A DNA stretch of 64,000 bases. It comes from Acidobacteria bacterium AB60 (lineage in GTDB: Bacteria > Acidobacteriota > Terriglobia > Terriglobales > Acidobacteriaceae). Below are positions 1-7,718 of this stretch, piece after piece; within the stretch, counting starts at the first letter, position 1; every line of letters begins with the position of its first letter. Under the pieces are notes generated by a model, which ran no database searches, was not told the origin of the DNA, and saw only the letters and a list, made by a program, of their open reading frames with translations. The stretch covers positions 238,990 through 302,989 of the forward strand of contig VANK01000008.1 of NCBI GenBank assembly GCA_008682415.1, written 5' to 3'. The position numbers and the translations under genes were made by a program.

Positions 1-567
1 CTTGCCGTCCTTGGTCTTGCCGTACAGGCCGCTGCCGTAACAGTGGTAGACCTTGCTGTCGGTATTCACCCACACTTTGTCCGGTCCGCCTCCCGGCACT
101 GCCTGCCGGTTCGCCCTCGCGGCCGTGCTCCTTCCGCCGCTCGCTGCCGGATTCCCTCCCTCCGCAGCCGGCCCCGGAACCGTCTTGTTGTCGTCATTCG
201 GAGTCGCCACCGCGGCATTGCCCGATTTGTGGTTGATGGCATGTGCGCGGCCACCCGAGACCGCCGTATTGTCATTCGATCCGGGATTCACCACGGCATT
301 CGAGTTTGCGGTCTGCCGGGCATTCTTCGATTGCGTGCCGGTCCCGCCCTTGATATCGGGATCGCTCGCCCCGCCCACCGTCTGATACCACGACTTCACG
401 CCCTGGTGCCCGCTGCAGGCCTGCTTCTTGTTGGGATTCGTGGTGTAGGTTCCGTCCTTGCACTGCCCCGTGGCGTCCGCCGGCTTGGCTCCCGAGGTCT
501 GGGCAAGGGATGGCACCGATGCCGCCATCAGCACCGCCAGCCCGAATTTCAGCATGTACTTGGTCAT
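1..567 (-). CDS. DUF3761-like secreted protein, C-terminus beyond window
   Basis: At least 189 codons are present; the stop lies outside the window. Start ATG at 567 has AGGAG about 7 nt upstream. Residues 1-23 form a signal peptide ending in SLAQ. A Cys-containing N-terminal segment follows (GQCKDGTYTT...ACSGHQGV...W), which resembles DUF3761, then a long Ala/Asn/Gly-rich linker, then a C-terminal motif KVWVNTDSKVYHCYGSG. I know this second motif as a recurrent secreted-protein ending in Acidobacteria. The function is unknown. The protein is probably periplasmic or exported. The family call is from memory of the motifs. Confidence 0.7.
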   Translation of the reverse strand, partial: MTKYMLKFGLAVLMAASVPSLAQTSGAKPADATGQCKDGTYTTNPNKKQACSGHQGVKSWYQTVGGASDPDIKGGTGTQSKNARQTANSNAVVNPGSNDNTAVSGGRAHAINHKSGNAAVATPNDDNKTVPGPAAEGGNPAASGGRSTAARANRQAVPGGGPDKVWVNTDSKVYHCYGSGLYGKTKDGK

Positions 568-659
568 AAAGGGTCTCCTGACGGGGAGGTAGGATGCGGC
601 TTCACCCGGCTTATGGTTTTCCGGAAGTGCAAATTTGCGCCCCGGCCACCTTTCCACCC

Positions 660-694
660 CAGCAGAAAGGCCGCACCCGATCGCGGATGCGGCC
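660..694 (-). terminator. Intrinsic terminator after bamD
   Basis: Arms at 669-679 and 684-694 pair over 11 bp (one G-U) around a 4-nt loop. On the minus strand they are followed by TTTCTGCT. The hairpin lies 25 bp past the bamD stop. Confidence 0.7.
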
Positions 695-718
695 CTCGTA
701 CTTGCGTTCAGCAGTTCC

Positions 719-2233
719 CTAGAAGGGGTTGATCTTGCCCAGGCCTTTCTTCTTTTTCTTGCGGCTGGACGACTCGTCGCCCAGGTCGGCCTTGGGCGCC
801 TTCTTCTTCTTGCCGTCATTGGCGTTGGCCGTGGCCGGCGCGGCGGGTGCCTGGCCTGGCTTGATGTCGTTCACCTGGTCGGGAGCGGGAGCCGGAGCCT
901 CAGCCGCGGGAATCGCCGTGTTGGAAGGTCCCACCGGCTTGACCACCGCGTTCGGATCGCCCCCGGAAGCGTTCGCACCCGTTCCGTTAGGAGCGCTCAC
1001 AATCGATACCCCCACGCCCGTTCCGGCATCCGGCGCGCTCATCACTGGCGCGGTCGAAGGAGCATCGCTGCGCGGCGGCTCGTTGGCGCCGGTCGGCTTG
1101 GGCGCCGCGGCTGCCTCCGCAGGCTTGCCCTCGTTCACGGCCGAGTTGTACATCGCCAGGTTCTCCTTGGTGACCGAGGGAGCCAGCGTGCGGCCCGGAT
1201 CTTCCAGGCTGGGATCCCCCACGTGCACCGCCTCCACCACCGTCGGTCCATGGCGAATCAGGTCCAGCGTGCGGTCGGTGAAGCGAATCGGCTGGCGGCT
1301 CTGCTCCTCCGCCTCGCTCTCCGCCACCGCTTCCTTGGTGGGCTCCGGAACCGGACGGTTCATCGCCACCAGGCGGTCACGCGCATCCTCCACCCGCGGA
1401 GCCATCGGGTAGCGCGTAATCACCTTCGCGTACGCCGCCGCTGCCTTGTCCTGGTACATCGACCGCAACCGCTCCCGCACCGCGCCTGGCAGATTGGGCG
1501 CGATCTGCACGGCATGCGCCTCACCCGCGTAGGCGTCACCAATATTCAGCAGCGCCAGGTCGCTCTTGGAATACAGCGGATACGTATCCACCACCGTCTG
1601 CAGCCGGGCAATCGACGCCGAATAGTTCTCGCGGCTCTCGTAGTACAACCCAATCTGCGTCTCCCGCTCCGCCAGCACCTCCTGCACGTCGCGCAGCTTC
1701 TGCTTGGCGCGCGGAATCAGGGTCGAGTCCGGGAACATATTCAGCATCTTCCGATACTGCTTCTCCGCATTCAGCGCGTTGGTAAAGTCGCGGTCCGGCT
1801 TCTCCATCTGCTGGTAGTAGATGTCGCCCACCTTCATCTGCGCCTCGGCCGCCTCCGGGGCATTGGGGAAGAAGGTGATGAAGTCCTCGTACTCGGCCTC
1901 CGCCTGGGTCAGCGCCGCCGTGCCGCCTTCTTTGAACCAGCTGTCGCCCACCGCCAGCTTGGCGCGCATCCGGTACTCGGAGTCCGGATAGGTGTTCAGC
2001 ATGGTCTGCAGGTCCAGCCGCGCCACGTCGAACCGCCCCTTCTTCAGCGCCAGCATGGCCTTGTCAAACAGCTCCTTGTCCGGCTGCTTGGAGTTCACAT
2101 TGGCCAGCGGATTGGCGCTCAGGTCCTGGTTCTTCTTCTTCTTGGGCTTCTTTTCCCGGGCAAACGCGGAGGCGCTCGTCATCAGCAGAACCGCAAGCGC
2201 GGCCGCAGTGATCTTGTTGGACAACCGATTCAT
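719..2233 (-). CDS. bamD: BamD-like outer membrane assembly TPR protein, extended
   Basis: 504 residues, about twice the usual BamD length. Residues 1-25 form a signal peptide ending SAFA. A Lys-rich stretch follows, then about 250 residues of TPR-like repeats with BamD spacing (ARLDLQTMLNTYP, EDFITFFPNAPEAAEAQ, QYRKMLNMFPDS, IARLQTVVDTYP). The C-terminal 200 residues are Pro/Ala/Gly-rich and end in a strongly basic tail before KINPF. BamD is normally a lipoprotein holding the BAM complex at the outer membrane. No lipobox cysteine is visible after the signal peptide here, so anchoring must differ or the protein is soluble in the periplasm. It lies 48 bp downstream of rpe on the same strand and is probably co-transcribed with it. 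Confidence 0.82.
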   Translation of the reverse strand: MNRLSNKITAAALAVLLMTSASAFAREKKPKKKKNQDLSANPLANVNSKQPDKELFDKAMLALKKGRFDVARLDLQTMLNTYPDSEYRMRAKLAVGDSWFKEGGTAALTQAEAEYEDFITFFPNAPEAAEAQMKVGDIYYQQMEKPDRDFTNALNAEKQYRKMLNMFPDSTLIPRAKQKLRDVQEVLAERETQIGLYYESRENYSASIARLQTVVDTYPLYSKSDLALLNIGDAYAGEAHAVQIAPNLPGAVRERLRSMYQDKAAAAYAKVITRYPMAPRVEDARDRLVAMNRPVPEPTKEAVAESEAEEQSRQPIRFTDRTLDLIRHGPTVVEAVHVGDPSLEDPGRTLAPSVTKENLAMYNSAVNEGKPAEAAAAPKPTGANEPPRSDAPSTAPVMSAPDAGTGVGVSIVSAPNGTGANASGGDPNAVVKPVGPSNTAIPAAEAPAPAPDQVNDIKPGQAPAAPATANANDGKKKKAPKADLGDESSSRKKKKKGLGKINPF

Positions 2234-2281
2234 TCCCTACCTCGTGGGAGCTTGCCGCTCGGACGGCATCGCCCCATCTGT

Positions 2282-2998
2282 TTACGCTCGCGATCCTTCG
2301 CGTGCCCCGGTACCCGCTGCCGGAACCGGGCCTTCGCCGGCTGCTTCGCGTGCGGCCGCCAGAAGCATGCGTGCGTTCTCTTCCGCGTTGCCCGCGGCAA
2401 ACACAGCGCTTCCGGCTACCAGCAGGTCTGCACCAGCTTGGACGACCCGGGCAACCGTATCGTGAGCCACCCCGCCGTCCACCTCAATTCTAAATGCGAG
2501 CCCCAGTTCCTGCCGCATCCGGGCCAGCGCCCGGATCTTGTCCAGCGAGAACTGAATGAACTTCTGCCCGCCAAACCCCGGGTTCACGCTCATGATCAGC
2601 ACGTGATGCACCATGGGCAGGATGTCCCGGATCAGGTCCACCCGCGTCGCCGGATTCAGCACCACCGCCGGCTGCATCCCGTGGTGCGCAATCAGTTCCA
2701 GCGACCGGTGCAGATGCCGGCATGCCTCGTAGTGCACGCTCACCCAATCCGCCCCCGCGTCCGCGAACGCCGGGATGAAATTGTCCGGGTTCTCGATCAT
2801 CAGGTGGCAGTCGAGCGGCAGCTTGGTGGTCTTGCGCAGGCTGGCCACCACCGGCGGCCCAATGGTGATATTGGGGACGAAATGTCCGTCCATCACGTCG
2901 CAGTGGATGACGGTTCCGCCGCCCTGCTCGGCTGCGGCAATCTCCTCGGCAAGGCGCGCAAAATCCGCCGAAAGAATGGATGGAACCAGCTCGACCAT
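2282..2998 (-). CDS. rpe: Ribulose-phosphate 3-epimerase
   Basis: 238 residues; a TIM-barrel enzyme that interconverts D-ribulose 5-phosphate and D-xylulose 5-phosphate in the pentose phosphate pathway. Family motifs are in order: VPSILSADFARL at residue 4, HCDVMDGHFVPN near 32, LDCHLMIENPD near 63, MSVNPGFGGQKF near 140 and EVDGGV near 172. These include the metal-binding His/Asp residues. The C-terminal 20 residues (Gly/Ala/Glu-rich) extend beyond the usual end. It is the first gene of a two-gene unit with bamD. Confidence 0.95.
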   Translation of the reverse strand: MVELVPSILSADFARLAEEIAAAEQGGGTVIHCDVMDGHFVPNITIGPPVVASLRKTTKLPLDCHLMIENPDNFIPAFADAGADWVSVHYEACRHLHRSLELIAHHGMQPAVVLNPATRVDLIRDILPMVHHVLIMSVNPGFGGQKFIQFSLDKIRALARMRQELGLAFRIEVDGGVAHDTVARVVQAGADLLVAGSAVFAAGNAEENARMLLAAAREAAGEGPVPAAGTGAREGSRA

Positions 2999-3112
2999 GG
3001 GGATGTCCGCCGCCTCTCCTCGCTTCGCCAGTCTATCAGCGGATTACCCAATCCAACTGAATCACATCAACGGTGCGAAAACGGATGCTAAAATCGCTGC
3101 GGGCGACGCGGC

Positions 3113-3141
3113 TTGAATCTTTGCGGCAGATGATGTACAGT
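3113..3141 (+). promoter_or_regulatory. Sigma70-type promoter of the NYN gene
   Basis: TTGAAT (3113-3118) and TACAGT (3136-3141) are separated by 17 bp. A start near 3148 would give a leader of about 70 nt before the NYN coding region. Confidence 0.5.
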
Positions 3142-3147
3142 TACAAA

Positions 3148-3220
3148 TCAATACCCCCTCAATCTTCGGAGAGAGGGCGCGAGCCGCCGAAAGGCGGCTT
3201 TGCTTTTTGGGGGAACGACC
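3148..3220 (+). promoter_or_regulatory. Structured leader of the NYN gene
   Basis: Three elements are visible. Hairpin 1 pairs CCCTC (3156-3160) with GAGGG (3173-3177). Hairpin 2 is a perfect 7-bp stem with a GAAA tetraloop (3182-3199) followed by TTTGCTTTTT, which looks like an intrinsic terminator. A GGGGGA Shine-Dalgarno-like run at 3209-3214 follows. The C-run at 3154-3158 could pair either with hairpin 1's other arm or with the G-run over the ribosome site. That pairing choice is inference. Confidence 0.4.
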
Positions 3221-3913
3221 ATCAAGACCAATGTCTATGTAGATGGTTTCAACCTCTACTATGGGGCGGCAAAGAACACGCCTTTCAAATGGGTGAATCT
3301 CGCTGCCTTGTGCACCAACATCATCCCTGGTCTCAATATTCACCGGCTTCGTTACTTTACCGCCTTCGTCAAACCCCTTCCTTCGGATCCGCGGAAGCGT
3401 GTGCGTCAAGAGATCTACATTCGCGCTCTGAAGACGCTGCCGAACGTGACGGTTCACCTTGGACACTTCCTTCAAAGCACCGTATCAATGCCACTGGCCA
3501 GTCCGCTATCCACAGGACCGCGCTTCGCCGACGTAGTGAAAATGGAAGAAAAAGGCTCCGACGTGAATATCGCCACTTATATGCTTGTGGACGCTTTTCG
3601 AAACGACTGCGAGCAACTCGTAGTGATCACAAACGACTCCGATTTGGCTGAGCCCGTTCGGATCATTAATAAAGAGCTAAAAATCCCTGTCGGAATCTTC
3701 AATCCTCAGACTTCCGATACTGCTATTCGGCGCGCACGTCTAAGCGGACGCCCACTCCAGAAAGCTCGACCAAGCGTGGAATTGAAAAAGTGCGCTCGAT
3801 TCTATCGTGAGATCACATCAGAGGGTCCCGCTTGCCACATGGCGCTCAGCCAATTCCCTGTGCAAATGATCGACGCGAACGGGCACAAAATTCAAAAGCC
3901 AGCCACTTGGTAA
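3221..3913 (+). CDS. NYN-domain (PIN-like) protein
   Basis: 230 residues if it starts at the ATC codon 3221. The NYN fold is a PIN-like ribonuclease domain. Acidic residues expected in the active site are visible: VDGFN (Asp8), EKGSDVN (Asp114) and TNDSDL (Asp139, Asp141). The family N-terminus as I recall it (MKTNVYVDGFNLY) aligns exactly from ATC AAG ACC. The only upstream in-frame start is TTG at 3200, which lies in the T-run of a hairpin with no ribosome site. GGGGGA sits 6 nt before ATC. An ATC start is rare (known for infC), so the start is uncertain. The gene stands alone between minus-strand genes and is convergent with the HEAT-like gene. Confidence 0.8.
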   Translation: MKTNVYVDGFNLYYGAAKNTPFKWVNLAALCTNIIPGLNIHRLRYFTAFVKPLPSDPRKRVRQEIYIRALKTLPNVTVHLGHFLQSTVSMPLASPLSTGPRFADVVKMEEKGSDVNIATYMLVDAFRNDCEQLVVITNDSDLAEPVRIINKELKIPVGIFNPQTSDTAIRRARLSGRPLQKARPSVELKKCARFYREITSEGPACHMALSQFPVQMIDANGHKIQKPATW

Positions 3914-3953
3914 AGCCAGCCTCTTGGTATTGACCGTTCCCAAACGGAAAGCG

Positions 3954-4556
3954 TCAGTCGAACATGTGCAATGACCCGCGCTGCTGCCGCTTTCCCCCCG
4001 GTCTTTCCATCGCCTTCAGCAGGATCCGGCTCCGCGCCCGCATCGCCGGCGTTCCCGACCGCCCCGCCACCCGCAGCAAGTCCATCACCTCCGGCAGCGA
4101 CTCCGGATCCTGCCGCGTCAGGTCCGCCATCGCGTGCAGCGCCGACGTCTTGATGATCGAACTTGGATCGTCCAGCCACCCATTCAGCACCGACGCGATC
4201 CGCCGGCAGTCCGCAACAGTCAGCTCGAACCGCGGAAGCATCAATGCCAGGTTCCAGCGCAGCTTGGGAAAGGTGGCATCCGACAGCAGCCCGATGATCT
4301 CTTCCTTGTACCCCTCAACCGCCCGCCGCACCGCCGGAGAGGGTTGCCTCATGGTGCGCTCCACCACATCAGCCGCGCGGCCGGCCACGCCCGCATCCTC
4401 GTCCCACATCAGCTCAATCAGCCCGGGCACGCGCCGCGGCGCATCCGCGATCCACTCCACCACCTCGCCTACCCGGCCGGGATGCAATGCATTCCGCCCC
4501 ATCGCCAGTGCGGCGCGCAGATCCCCCCTTGTCGGCATGCTCTTCTCCGCGGCCAT
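3954..4556 (-). CDS. HEAT-like repeat protein, function unknown
   Basis: 200 residues, helical, no signal peptide. Repeated helical pairs fit HEAT/armadillo-type repeats, for example VGEVVEWIADAPRRVPGLIEL, AVRRAVEGYKEEIIGLLSD, ASVLNGWLDDPSSIIKTSALH and LPEVMDLLRVAGRSGTPAM. Such proteins are usually binding scaffolds. It starts 4 bp after the stop of the UvrC-like gene, so the two are probably translated from one transcript. No specific partner can be named. Confidence 0.75.
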   Translation of the reverse strand: MAAEKSMPTRGDLRAALAMGRNALHPGRVGEVVEWIADAPRRVPGLIELMWDEDAGVAGRAADVVERTMRQPSPAVRRAVEGYKEEIIGLLSDATFPKLRWNLALMLPRFELTVADCRRIASVLNGWLDDPSSIIKTSALHAMADLTRQDPESLPEVMDLLRVAGRSGTPAMRARSRILLKAMERPGGKRQQRGSLHMFD

Positions 4557-4560
4557 TGTG

Positions 4561-5925
4561 CTACGGCGCGGCCGCGGCAGTCAGTGACTTCCCCGCGATT
4601 CGCCCGATCCCCCGCAGAATCGCCTTCACCGGCCACCCGCCTTCGTCATCCGGGAAGAAGACCTCTCCCACCCGCTTCGCCTCCGGCCGGTAATACCATC
4701 GCTTCAACAGCGCCAAATGCCCGGTACGGGTCGCCGCGTTCGCAGTCCCTGGCTCCTTCGCCAGCTCCGTCAGAACCGCCTCGAGCCGCGCCTCCAGCAT
4801 CCCTCTCTGAACCTTTGCGGCGGCTTTGGCCCCCGCCCTCGCCGTCCCCGACGCCGCGGCCTCGTCGGCCTCCACCCCTGTTCCCTGTTCCCTGTTCCCT
4901 ATTCCCTGCTTTTCAGTTCCCTGCCTTTCAGCAACCGCCTCCAACCCCATGGGCTGCGCAAACAGAGAACTGGACCCCGACTGCTCGTTCTGGATCCGCA
5001 TCCCCAGCGTGGAGAAAGTCGCCGGCCCGCGCAGCCTTCCCCCGTCATACAGAAACACCGCCACCTCCGGCGATGGCCCGGCCTGCTCGCCTCCAGCATC
5101 TGCGGCCGGTTGCAGGACCACTCCGCGCAACTGGCTCATGGGCCGCACGATCTCCGGCGCCAGCGCCCGCACCGCCTCCGCCCGCTGCACCTGCGCATGG
5201 ATCGCCGCCGCCGACTCAAACTCCAGGTTCGCCGAGGCCTCGTCCCTTTGCGTCTTGAGCTGCACCAGCCGGCTCTCCCCGCGCGTCGCCAGAAATCGCT
5301 CCACCGCCGCCGACTCCTCCGCGTACCGCTCGTCCGTGCAGCCCTGATAGCACGGCGCCAGGCACATCTTCATCTCCGAGTACACGCACCCCGGATGGCT
5401 CGGGTTGGGATCAAGATCGTCCGTACAGCGCCGCAGCAGAAACAGCTTCAACGCCTCATCCGCAAAGCGCTCCGCCGCCACTCGCGAGGCAAACGGCCCA
5501 TACGCCCAGTCCGCCTCCCGCTGACTCGGCCGGTTGGTCACCGTGATCCGTGGATATCGATTGCTCCCCAGGAATCGCACAAACGATGGCGCGCCCAGGT
5601 GCATGCGCTCCAGCGCCTTCGCCCCGTAAATGTCCTGGAGCATGTCGAACTGCAGCAGCAGCGACTCAAAGTCCGAGCCAGTCAGCCGCCACTCGATCCG
5701 CCGCACCCGTCCCGCCAGTTGCAGCCGCCTCGGATGCTTCGGCGAGGGCAGCAGAAGCCGCTCCAGACGACCGCGCAGGTTCGGCGTCCGGCCAATATAC
5801 GGCTCCGCATGGGTCGCCTCGCCGTAAAGCGCAAACACCGCGCTCGACTCCGGCAGCTCCTTCAGCGTGCCCCGCGCCTCAGCCGGGTCAAAAGCAAGAA
5901 CATTCATCAGCGTGAAACCCATCAC
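4561..5925 (-). CDS. UvrC-like GIY-YIG protein, lacks C-terminal nuclease
   Basis: About 454 residues, against roughly 600 for UvrC. The N-terminus has a GIY-YIG-like segment (SAVFALYGEATHAEPYIGRT, residues 28-47). A Cys motif follows (RRCTDDL...HPGCVY...KMCLAPC, near 165-195), then a UVR-type helical pair (LVQLKTQRDEASANLEFESAA, near 220-240). The C-terminal RNase H-like nuclease and helix-hairpin-helix domains of UvrC are absent. A low-complexity insertion near residues 330-350 is written by tandem heptamers. Start is GTG 5925 or ATG 5922/5907; no clear ribosome site separates them. It probably has a repair or DNA-processing role related to UvrC/Cho, but a full excinuclease is not supported. 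Confidence 0.75.
   Translation of the reverse strand: MMGFTLMNVLAFDPAEARGTLKELPESSAVFALYGEATHAEPYIGRTPNLRGRLERLLLPSPKHPRRLQLAGRVRRIEWRLTGSDFESLLLQFDMLQDIYGAKALERMHLGAPSFVRFLGSNRYPRITVTNRPSQREADWAYGPFASRVAAERFADEALKLFLLRRCTDDLDPNPSHPGCVYSEMKMCLAPCYQGCTDERYAEESAAVERFLATRGESRLVQLKTQRDEASANLEFESAAAIHAQVQRAEAVRALAPEIVRPMSQLRGVVLQPAADAGGEQAGPSPEVAVFLYDGGRLRGPATFSTLGMRIQNEQSGSSSLFAQPMGLEAVAERQGTEKQGIGNREQGTGVEADEAAASGTARAGAKAAAKVQRGMLEARLEAVLTELAKEPGTANAATRTGHLALLKRWYYRPEAKRVGEVFFPDDEGGWPVKAILRGIGRIAGKSLTAAAAP
4875..4930. repeat. In-frame heptamer array (GGGAACA) inside the UvrC-like gene
   Basis: Minus-strand units GGGAACA, GGGAACA and GGGAATA are followed by diverged units. Because 7 is not a multiple of 3, the array is read through all frames and encodes a Gly/Gln/Glu/Arg-rich insert (EKQGIGNREQGTG) between two conserved parts of the protein. 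Confidence 0.75.
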
Positions 5926-6019
5926 TGGCTATCAGATGATCCTTGCGCCTTCCAGGGGCTGACTTGCGACGTCGCCATCGCGGCGTCACGAACTCCGCTA
6001 ACACCGCTCCAACGTCTGC

Positions 6020-7411
6020 TCAGGCTCCCGCAATGGTCATGCCATCGATGCGCAGTGTCGGCGACGCCACCGACCCGCGAAACACCAGGTCATTGCCGAT
6101 CGCCGTCACGTTGAAGAACATCTCCGCCAGGTTTCCGGCGATCGTCACCTCTTCCACCGCGTGCGTCAGTTCGCCGTTCTCGATCCACAGTCCCGTCGCC
6201 CCGCGCGAGTAGTCGCCCGTCACCAGGTTCGTCCCGAAGCCCATCAACCCCGTCACATACAGTCCCGCCGGGATCCCGGCCAGGATCTGCTCCGGCGTCT
6301 GCGTTCCGGGCTCCAGGTACAGATTCCCGGCGCCGATCCCCGGCGTGCCCGCCAGCCCCCGCGCGGCATTGTGCGTCGACTTCATCTTCAGCTTGCGCGC
6401 CGTGTAGGTGTTCAGCAGGTAATTTCGAAGAACCCCCTTATCCACCACCACCGTGCGCCGCGAGGGAAGGCCCTCGCCATCAAACGGTGACGATCCATAC
6501 CCGCCCACCCCATTCGGCAGCAGCATCAGGTTGTCGTCGATGATCGTCAGCGACGCGGCGCCGATCGACTCGCCCAGCTTGCCCGCCAGAAACGAGGCGC
6601 TGCGCCAGATCGCATCGCCCGACGCCGCCTCGAAGATCGACCCAATCAGCGAGCGCGCCGTCTCGGGCGCAAACACGATGGGCACCTTCTGCGTCGGCAC
6701 CCGCCGCGCTCCCAGCCGGCGCAGCGTGCGGCGCGCCGCCTCCGCCCCCACTGACTCCGGCGTCTCCAGATCGCCAAGACGCCGCGCGCTGGTGTACCAG
6801 AAGTCGCGCTGCATCTGCCCGTGTTCATCCTTGGCCAGCGGCGCCGCCGACCCGCCCGCATAACTCGACCGATAGCTGCCCAGGAACCCGCGCGAGTTGG
6901 CCAGCACCTTGCGCCCCGTGGAAACATCGAAGTTGGCGCCGTTCGAATTGGTGATCCGCGCATCGGCGGCCATCGCCGCGGCCTCCGCCCGCCGCGCCCA
7001 GTCGATGCGCTCCGGTCCGGGCAGATCGTACACGCCCTCAAAGTAGAGGTGCAGATCGTCCGGCGCCGAGCCGAACTCCTCACTCTCCGCCAGCCCGCTG
7101 AAGGGATCCTCTTCGGTGATCTTTGCCAGCGCGACCGCCCCCTCCACTGCCTGCCGCACGCCCTCGGGGGTCAGATCGCTGGTCGAGGTCGAGGCCGAGC
7201 GCTTGCCCAGAAAAACCCGCACTCCCAGCCCCCGCGAGCCCGACTCCTGCAGCTTCTCCACCTGGCCCATGCGGACCGTCACGCTGAACTCATCGCCCTC
7301 GCGAACCACGGCTTCGGCGTCGCTGGCGCCGGCCTTCATAGCCTGCGCCACCACATCGGCGGCAAGGGATTCCAGATCGAGGGACGAGGACGACACGACC
7401 AATTCGGGCAT
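6020..7411 (-). CDS. pmbA: TldE/PmbA-type metalloprotease-family subunit
   Basis: 463 residues, the usual TldE/PmbA length. Shared family blocks are visible: GDEFSVTVRMGQVEKLQESGSRGLGVRVF near 44-72, APETARSLIGSIFEAASGDA near 245, PFDGEGLPSRRTVVVDKGVLRNYLL near 310 and the Gly-rich C-terminal block (GLMGFGTNLVTGDYSRGATGLWIENGE). TldE pairs with TldD to form a hetero-oligomeric peptidase that degrades small peptides; it lacks the zinc HExxxH site carried by TldD. TldD lies 308 bp upstream on the same strand, so both are present and adjacent. Confidence 0.93.
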   Translation of the reverse strand: MPELVVSSSSLDLESLAADVVAQAMKAGASDAEAVVREGDEFSVTVRMGQVEKLQESGSRGLGVRVFLGKRSASTSTSDLTPEGVRQAVEGAVALAKITEEDPFSGLAESEEFGSAPDDLHLYFEGVYDLPGPERIDWARRAEAAAMAADARITNSNGANFDVSTGRKVLANSRGFLGSYRSSYAGGSAAPLAKDEHGQMQRDFWYTSARRLGDLETPESVGAEAARRTLRRLGARRVPTQKVPIVFAPETARSLIGSIFEAASGDAIWRSASFLAGKLGESIGAASLTIIDDNLMLLPNGVGGYGSSPFDGEGLPSRRTVVVDKGVLRNYLLNTYTARKLKMKSTHNAARGLAGTPGIGAGNLYLEPGTQTPEQILAGIPAGLYVTGLMGFGTNLVTGDYSRGATGLWIENGELTHAVEEVTIAGNLAEMFFNVTAIGNDLVFRGSVASPTLRIDGMTIAGA

Positions 7412-7718
7412 GTTCTGAACCTATCAAATCGGGCCACGCCGTGAGCAGCCGATACCTCAGGCGGATCCCCCGCGCTCATCACCACCGCACGTGATGGCGG
7501 CCACAGGAAGCCGCCGCGCCGCAGACGCATACTCCATGCAGGGCCCGGAGCCCACGGGGAGTTGTGTCTTCCAGGGCAAGGCGGCAGGGGAGACGGCCCC
7601 CCACCCCCTCCCCCTTGGATATCCCGATCTTCGCCCCACGCCTTCCAAATAAGTTAGCATAATCAATAACTTACAAGAGTCGCGCTCACGCGACCTTCGC
7701 TTTTTTGGGATATCCGCC
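7412..7718. other. tldD-pmbA spacer with nested inverted repeats
   Basis: No gene is seen. A 9-bp inverted repeat (GGATATCCC near 7617, GGGATATCC near 7706) encloses AAGTTA (7651-7656)/TAACTT (7667-7672). It also encloses a 6-bp GC stem (7679-7684/7689-7694) followed on the plus strand by TTCGCTTTTTTGGG. On the plus strand this is terminator-like, yet no plus-strand gene precedes it. The minus-strand side has no T-run. Confidence 0.5.

Noticed and set aside
3897..3928. 17-bp imperfect direct repeat (AAGCCAGCCACTTGGT) at the end of the NYN gene as an attachment site
   Set aside because: There is no integrase, no tRNA and no second distant copy in the window; it looks like a local slip duplication.
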